NCBI RefSeq assembly: GCF_900114235.1 | Contig: NZ_FOSJ01000001.1 | Coordinates: 104,323 to 168,322, forward strand | Origin: Marinilactibacillus piezotolerans | GTDB taxonomy: Bacteria > Bacillota > Bacilli > Lactobacillales > Carnobacteriaceae_A | Direction: 5' to 3' | Length of the DNA: 64,000 nt | Shown here: positions 60,476-64,000 of the stretch, one piece after another | How positions within the stretch are numbered: position 1 is the stretch's first letter | Layout of the letters: the number at the start of each line of letters is the position of its first letter | Notes under the pieces: generated by a model | Told to the model about the DNA's origin: nothing | What the model saw: the letters and a program-made list of their open reading frames with translations, nothing else | Database searches by the model: none | Position numbers and translations under genes: made by a program

Positions 60476-61093
60476 TTATAGATTTTCGTACCACATAGAG
60501 GCTGCATTCAATTCATTTTGAGACAAGCTATGTCCATTATTTCCCCAATACGTTGTTATACTCGCTCCAGCTTCAATAAAAATTTGCTCCAATTCTTTTG
60601 TTTCTTCCGGCAAACAAAGTGGATCGTTTTCTCCTGCTCCAATAAACAAACGCTGATTTGATAAATCAGGAAGCTCTGTATTTCTGGTAGGAACCATCGG
60701 ATGTAAAAGCATTCCTTGGTATAAAACATCATTGTAGTGGAAAAGCAAACTAGATGCTATGTTTGCACCATTCGAGTATCCTAAAACGACAAGCTGTTTC
60801 GTTTTAAACCCATAATGTGCTGCTGCTGCATTTAAAAATTCAAATAATTTATCTGTTTCTTTTTTCAAGCTTACTTCGTCTAAAATGCCCATCGCTTTTC
60901 TTTCAAAAAAGCGATTCATCCCATTTTCATTAATGTTTCCTCTCAGACTTAAAATACCCGCTTGTGGATCAATCATTTTTGCTAACTGGATCATGTCATG
61001 CTCATCTCCTCCAGTTCCGTGCAATAATAAAAAGACAGTGGTGTTTCCCATTAAAGGTTCATTATAAACATGGATAAATGATTCAAGTGACAA
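60476..61093 (-). CDS. MhqD-like carboxylesterase (alpha/beta hydrolase)
   Basis: A 205-residue alpha/beta hydrolase of the phospholipase/carboxylesterase group. The triad is visible: Ser107 in GYSNGA, Asp157 in GENDP and His188 in NGHSLS; LLLHGTGGDEHD is the oxyanion region. The start is TTG, 8 nt after GAGAGGA. It lies 16 bp downstream of a MarR-family gene with an MhqR-like operator, matching the mhqR-mhqD quinone-resistance pair of Bacillus/Staphylococcus. Confidence 0.82.
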   Translation of the reverse strand: MSLESFIHVYNEPLMGNTTVFLLLHGTGGDEHDMIQLAKMIDPQAGILSLRGNINENGMNRFFERKAMGILDEVSLKKETDKLFEFLNAAAAHYGFKTKQLVVLGYSNGANIASSLLFHYNDVLYQGMLLHPMVPTRNTELPDLSNQRLFIGAGENDPLCLPEETKELEQIFIEAGASITTYWGNNGHSLSQNELNAASMWYENL

Positions 61094-61109
61094 TATAAGC
61101 GTCCTCTCT

Positions 61110-61550
61110 TTATTTAATTAGTTTAGCTGATTCATATCCAACTTCTTTCAATAATGTTCGTAATTTATTTAAATCATCATCAGAAAGATTCTTAAATATT
61201 TTTTCAATTGTTTGGGCATGCTTAGGAAAAATATCTTCCATTTTAAGATAACCTTCTGCAGTCAGTTCTGCAAAAGTAACTCTTCTATCTTTAACATCTG
61301 CAATTCTTTGAACCAGTCCTTTTTCTTCTAAACGATCAATTACATAAGTTATACTGCTTGAAGCTAGTAATATTTTTTTCCCAATCATTTGAATCGGTTG
61401 CTTTCCTTTATTATATAGATATTCCATCACTGTAAATTCGGTAGCATTCAACCCATAAGAAATCATATCTTCTTTTACAACTCTTTCTACACTAGAGGCC
61501 GCTCTCAAAATTGTTGTTAATGCTTTTAATGAGTCTTCATTTCTTGTCAT
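61110..61550 (-). CDS. MarR-family regulator, probably MhqR-like
   Basis: A 146-residue winged-helix regulator. The DNA-binding core runs from LNATEFTVMEYLYNKG to the wing DVKDRRVTFAELT, with SSSITYVIDRLEEKGL as recognition helix. It has no conserved N-terminal Cys, like MhqR. AGGTGA precedes the ATG. Its promoter spacer holds the palindrome TACGAATTCGTA, whose CGAATTCG core resembles the reported MhqR operator. It likely represses itself and the esterase gene. Confidence 0.82.
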   Translation of the reverse strand: MTRNEDSLKALTTILRAASSVERVVKEDMISYGLNATEFTVMEYLYNKGKQPIQMIGKKILLASSSITYVIDRLEEKGLVQRIADVKDRRVTFAELTAEGYLKMEDIFPKHAQTIEKIFKNLSDDDLNKLRTLLKEVGYESAKLIK

Positions 61551-61575
61551 AATTTCACCTACTTATTTATCTTTA

Positions 61576-61604
61576 ATAATATACGAATTCGTACTAAAAA
61601 ACAA
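61576..61604 (-). promoter_or_regulatory. Promoter of the MarR-esterase operon with palindromic operator in the spacer
   Basis: On the minus strand TTGTTT (61599-61604), a 17-nt spacer and TATTAT (61576-61581). The palindrome TACGAATTCGTA (61582-61593) starts directly next to the -10 and fills most of the spacer. Confidence 0.8.
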
Positions 61605-61607
61605 TAG

Positions 61608-61642
61608 GTAACAAAGCTAATATAGACTATTAGCTTTGTTAC
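61608..61642 (-). terminator. Terminator of the FMN reductase gene
   Basis: A perfect 15-bp stem (GTAACAAAGCTAATA with its complement, 5-nt loop) is followed on the minus strand by a T-rich run that already contains the -35 of the MarR promoter. The two elements share bases or abut. Confidence 0.85.
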
Positions 61643-61665
61643 AGTTCCTATTTATAGTTAACTTT

Positions 61666-62250
61666 CTAACTGTTCGCGGATTTCTTATTGCGTACTTCTA
61701 TCATTGCTTCAGTCCAAGGTATCAATTGATCAATCATTATCTCAACAGCCTCTTTTTGAGCACTAGAAGGATTAAGATTCGGGTAATCAAAATCATAAAA
61801 AATGGATAGTGCTGGGTTTGTTCTAACATGTGCAACTTGAAACTCTGACAACACTGATCTTAGCTGTTCAGCTGAACGAACCCCACCAGAAGAACCATAG
61901 CTTACGATTCCTGCTGCCTTATCATTTAATTCATGATATAAAAAGTCTAAAGCATTTTTCAAAGCACTTGGTATACCATGATTATATTCTGGTGCAATAA
62001 AGATATAGCCATCTTGATCCGTCATTTTTTGAGACCATGGAAGTTGTTTCTCTTTTTCAATTAATTCATCTGTATATGCAGGAGAAGTTGGTTCAGCAAA
62101 AACAGGTAAATTAAACTGTTTGATATCTATAATTTCATATTCTACATCATCATTATCTTGTCTGTTTATCGCTAGTTTTTTAACCCATTCTGCAACATCT
62201 AGATTGACACGATTCTCTCTAATTGAACCAGTAATAATCCCAATTTTCAT
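61666..62250 (-). CDS. NADPH-dependent FMN reductase / azoreductase-like protein
   Basis: A 194-residue flavodoxin-fold reductase. GSIRENR near the N-terminus binds the FMN phosphate, PEYNHGIPSALKNALDFL is the family signature near residues 88-105, and GGVRSAEQLR is a further family block. It could reduce quinones, azo compounds or FMN. The neighbouring MhqR/MhqD-like pair suggests a role in electrophile or quinone tolerance. GGAGG precedes the ATG. It has its own promoter and terminator. Confidence 0.87.
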   Translation of the reverse strand: MKIGIITGSIRENRVNLDVAEWVKKLAINRQDNDDVEYEIIDIKQFNLPVFAEPTSPAYTDELIEKEKQLPWSQKMTDQDGYIFIAPEYNHGIPSALKNALDFLYHELNDKAAGIVSYGSSGGVRSAEQLRSVLSEFQVAHVRTNPALSIFYDFDYPNLNPSSAQKEAVEIMIDQLIPWTEAMIEVRNKKSANS

Positions 62251-62279
62251 TCTGTTTCCTCCTTCTTTAAGTTATTTTA

Positions 62280-62288
62280 ATTATAACA
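62280..62288 (-). promoter_or_regulatory. Promoter of the FMN reductase gene
   Basis: On the minus strand TGTTATAAT, an extended -10 with perfect TATAAT, about 30 bp upstream of the ATG. The -35 is weak (TTTAAT). Confidence 0.6.
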
Positions 62289-62334
62289 CTCAAAAAAACA
62301 GAATTAAAAAAAGTTAGCCCTTCTTTATTCGACT

Positions 62335-62907
62335 TTAGTTTAGAACATTCGAATCATTGTACATTTCTATAAATACTTTCATATACCTGATGAAAGCAAA
62401 TATTTGAAAAAGAGCAGTAATAATTATAAGAGACCAAAGGAATCCCCGACTAATCTCCGGTAATAAAACCAGTATAAACATACATAGATAAAAGACAATT
62501 GTACCAATTTTCCCGAACCATTTAGCTCCATCTACCATTTTTCCTTTTTTTAGCAATATATAACTAAAAATAAACATACTAGTCTCTTTTACGATAAATA
62601 TACCTAGTAAGTACCCCATAACAGGCCATTTAACAAGCAGTACCGATGCAACTGCCAACTGTGTTAATTTATCGGCAATAGGATCAAATATTTTCCCTAA
62701 ATTTGTAATTTGATTAAATTTCCGCGCGATAATACCATCCATCGCATCAGTAAGCCCCGAAACAAATAATATACCTGCAGCAATCAAGTAACCATTTATG
62801 TCTGTCGCTATAAGATATGAATAGATAAACAGAGGAATTAATAGTATTCTGAAATATGATAATATATTTGGTACTTTAAACCATTCATTACGATATATAT
62901 TTTTCAT
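62335..62907 (-). CDS. CDP-diacylglycerol phosphatidyltransferase (PgsA-like)
   Basis: A 190-residue polytopic membrane enzyme. It has the complete CDP-alcohol phosphotransferase motif D54-x2-D57-G-x2-A-R62-x8-G71-x3-D75-x3-D79. Transfer of the phosphatidyl group to glycerol-3-phosphate is likely (PgsA), but family members acting on other alcohols are equally short. GTGAGG precedes the ATG. It consumes the product of CdsA. A housekeeping pgsA usually lies near rec/cin genes, so this could be a second copy. Confidence 0.8.
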   Translation of the reverse strand: MKNIYRNEWFKVPNILSYFRILLIPLFIYSYLIATDINGYLIAAGILFVSGLTDAMDGIIARKFNQITNLGKIFDPIADKLTQLAVASVLLVKWPVMGYLLGIFIVKETSMFIFSYILLKKGKMVDGAKWFGKIGTIVFYLCMFILVLLPEISRGFLWSLIIITALFQIFAFIRYMKVFIEMYNDSNVLN

Positions 62908-62930
62908 TATCGCCTCACCTTTACTTTACA

Positions 62931-62966
62931 AATAAAAAAGAGGAGCCTAGAATGTTTCCTCCTTTT
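62931..62966 (-). terminator. Terminator of the probable stress-protein gene
   Basis: AAAG(G)AGGA pairs with TCCTCTTT, with a 1-nt bulge, and TTTTTTATTT follows on the minus strand. Confidence 0.65.
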
Positions 62967-63080
62967 CTGCGATACTTCTTTCATTTTTTAAAAAAAGCAC
63001 ATGCTAATTGTCTATTTTTATACTTATTAAAAGTTTGTTTCTTTTAACTAACTTTAGTATATTCCATTAAAGTACTAGAT

Positions 63081-63569
63081 TCAATTTGTTTCTGGATTTT
63101 CACTATGGTTATCAGGATTAAAATTATCTTCATGTGTCTGATCATCTGTACCAGGGTCTTTAAAATCGACGCCAAATCCCGGCGCTGACAGATGATCATC
63201 TAATGAACTTTCAAAATCCCCTTTTTCTTTTTCGTCTTCTCTAGAAGGAGTTTTTTGATCATTTAATTTTTGCTTAGTGATATGCTTTGGCATCTCTTGA
63301 AGCATAACATATCCCCCTCTTTTTAACTTATCCATAAATAGTTCTGTATCTTTTTCAGATAATTTATACTTTTCAGCAATATCATTATCTCTAAGTTCTA
63401 ATTTACTCACACCATCGACCTGCAAATTGATTAGCGCAGCTATCGAATCTCTTTGTTCTTCTTTGGTAACTATAGTAAGTTTATTTTCAGGAATATGCTT
63501 TTCTTTTGTCGCTTGTTCAATATTAGATGTTACCTCTTCTTCTAATTGAAACATTGACAGCAACTTCAT
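63081..63569 (-). CDS. Probable general-stress protein (YflT-like N-terminal domain)
   Basis: A 162-residue soluble protein. Residues 1-95 form an alpha/beta pattern (NKLTIVTKEEQR, IAALINLQVDG, KDTELFMDKLKRGGYVML) resembling the YflT general-stress domain that starts many stress proteins. From about residue 100 onward it is disordered and rich in Asp/Glu/Asn/His. AGGAGG precedes the ATG. The domain assignment is by eye; the function is unknown. Confidence 0.55.
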   Translation of the reverse strand: MKLLSMFQLEEEVTSNIEQATKEKHIPENKLTIVTKEEQRDSIAALINLQVDGVSKLELRDNDIAEKYKLSEKDTELFMDKLKRGGYVMLQEMPKHITKQKLNDQKTPSREDEKEKGDFESSLDDHLSAPGFGVDFKDPGTDDQTHEDNFNPDNHSENPETN

Positions 63570-63709
63570 ACTATTGTCCTCCTTGTATCATTTTCAATAA
63601 GCTTATGATATCAAAGTAAATCATTCCCACCAAACAAGAAGCCTTGTTTTGATTTATATTTTTAATAGAAGTATGTCAAGCGAAAGTTAAAATGTCCTAA
63701 AACCAAGGC

Positions 63710-63756
63710 TCACATTAATGCAAGCTTTTACTTCGCAAAAGCTTGCATTAATGTGA
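63710..63756. repeat. Perfect 20-bp inverted repeat at the IS end
   Basis: TCACATTAATGCAAGCTTTT (63710-63729) and its exact complement (63737-63756) enclose a 7-nt loop. It lies 22 bp past the transposase stop. It could be a terminator, although there is no clean T tract on the minus strand, or an IS-end structure. Confidence 0.8.
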
Positions 63757-63777
63757 CCGAATTTGTTAAAATTAGTC

Positions 63778-64000
63778 CTAAGCTGTTTGTTCAGCTTCGT
63801 ACTCTTCGAGTGTTTTTCCGACACTGCGAAGATATCTTTTGAAAGATTCTAGTTTCCACGGGTGAGATTGTGGGGGAATATACTGGCGTCTTTCTTTTTT
63901 TTGCTCTGGAATCGGATCAAACTCTTGTGAGTAGTAGTCATGTTCTTTCAGTCTCCTTGTTGTGTATATTTTTTCAGCTATATTTACATAGATATCTCCG
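63778..64000 (-). CDS. Transposase, C-terminal 73 residues, partial
   Basis: The reading frame enters from the right edge and ends at TAG (63778-63780). The tail includes YIPPQSHPWKLESFKRYL, an IPP-x-HPW-x-SF-x-YL pattern I associate with C-termini of HTH/rve-type transposases. It is basic and aromatic in character. No catalytic residues are in the window. The IS family is not assigned. Confidence 0.6.
   Translation of the reverse strand, partial: GDIYVNIAEKIYTTRRLKEHDYYSQEFDPIPEQKKERRQYIPPQSHPWKLESFKRYLRSVGKTLEEYEAEQTA

Larger units (their letters stand above)
63674..64000 (-). mobile_element. Insertion sequence, 3' end (runs off the window)
   Basis: The window ends inside a transposase frame. 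Beyond its stop are a strong hairpin and the sequence GTCAAGCGAAAGTTAAAATG (63675-63695 region), a candidate terminal repeat. Codon choice (CGC, CCG, CCC, CTC) is more GC-rich than in the neighbours. The family was not determined; the boundary near 63674 is approximate. Confidence 0.55.

Overview
This window reads as a low-GC Firmicute chromosome, most likely an order Lactobacillales member near the Carnobacteriaceae. The evidence is the hrcA-grpE-dnaK-dnaJ operon with a CIRCE operator, PolC, a FabT/FabK-type fatty-acid cluster, strong GGAGG ribosome-binding sites, many TTG/GTG starts, and gene order shared with Bacillus/Enterococcus. The family-level assignment is inference. Almost all genes lie on the minus strand. 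The plus-strand exceptions are a 32-codon small ORF, plsC, lexA and an HxlR-family regulator gene.

Layout from right to left, the direction of most transcription: (i) 63.7-64.0 kb, the edge of an insertion sequence with the transposase C-terminus and a 20-bp-stem hairpin. (ii) 59.9-63.6 kb, accessory genes: a probable stress protein, a PgsA-type phosphatidyltransferase, an FMN reductase, an MhqR/MhqD-like regulator-esterase pair and a DUF2187-like protein. (iii) 49.7-59.7 kb, the complete type II fatty-acid synthesis cluster fabT-fabH-acpP-fabK-fabD-fabG-fabF-accB-fabZ-accC-accD-accA, with FabT-type palindromes before fabT and again before fabD. (iv) 43.8-49.7 kb, a TPR protein, tig, clpX, engB and a glutamyl-tRNA-reductase-like protein at the hemA position that has lost its catalytic cysteine. 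(v) 36.2-43.6 kb, obg, rnz, an SDR, a LapA-domain protein, a DegV protein, recJ and apt. (vi) 34.0-36.1 kb, a flavin-dependent redox pair divergent from its probable HxlR regulator. (vii) 30.0-33.9 kb, lexA, ynzC, tkt and yneF, as in Bacillus but without yneA. (viii) 26.4-29.9 kb, a heterodimeric ABC exporter with a palindromic operator in its promoter.

(ix) 17.3-25.7 kb, rpsB-tsf, pyrH-frr, uppS-cdsA-rseP-proS, with plsC divergent from rpsB and an independent small-ORF transcription unit in the frr-uppS gap. (x) 5.2-17.2 kb, polC, then rimP-nusA-rnpM-ylxQ-infB-rbfA-truB-ribF, the translation-initiation/ribosome-maturation operon. (xi) 0.2-5.2 kb, the class I heat-shock operon hrcA-grpE-dnaK-dnaJ, followed by the start of lepA.

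Most of the window is conserved housekeeping DNA. The parts most worth a second look are the small-ORF unit (22.1-22.35 kb), the cysteine-less GluTR relative (43.8-44.9 kb), the interleaved-helix element between tkt and yneF (30.49-30.59 kb), and several precise palindrome-promoter arrangements (29.95, 35.66-35.74 and 61.58 kb). No tRNA, rRNA, CRISPR array or prophage was seen.
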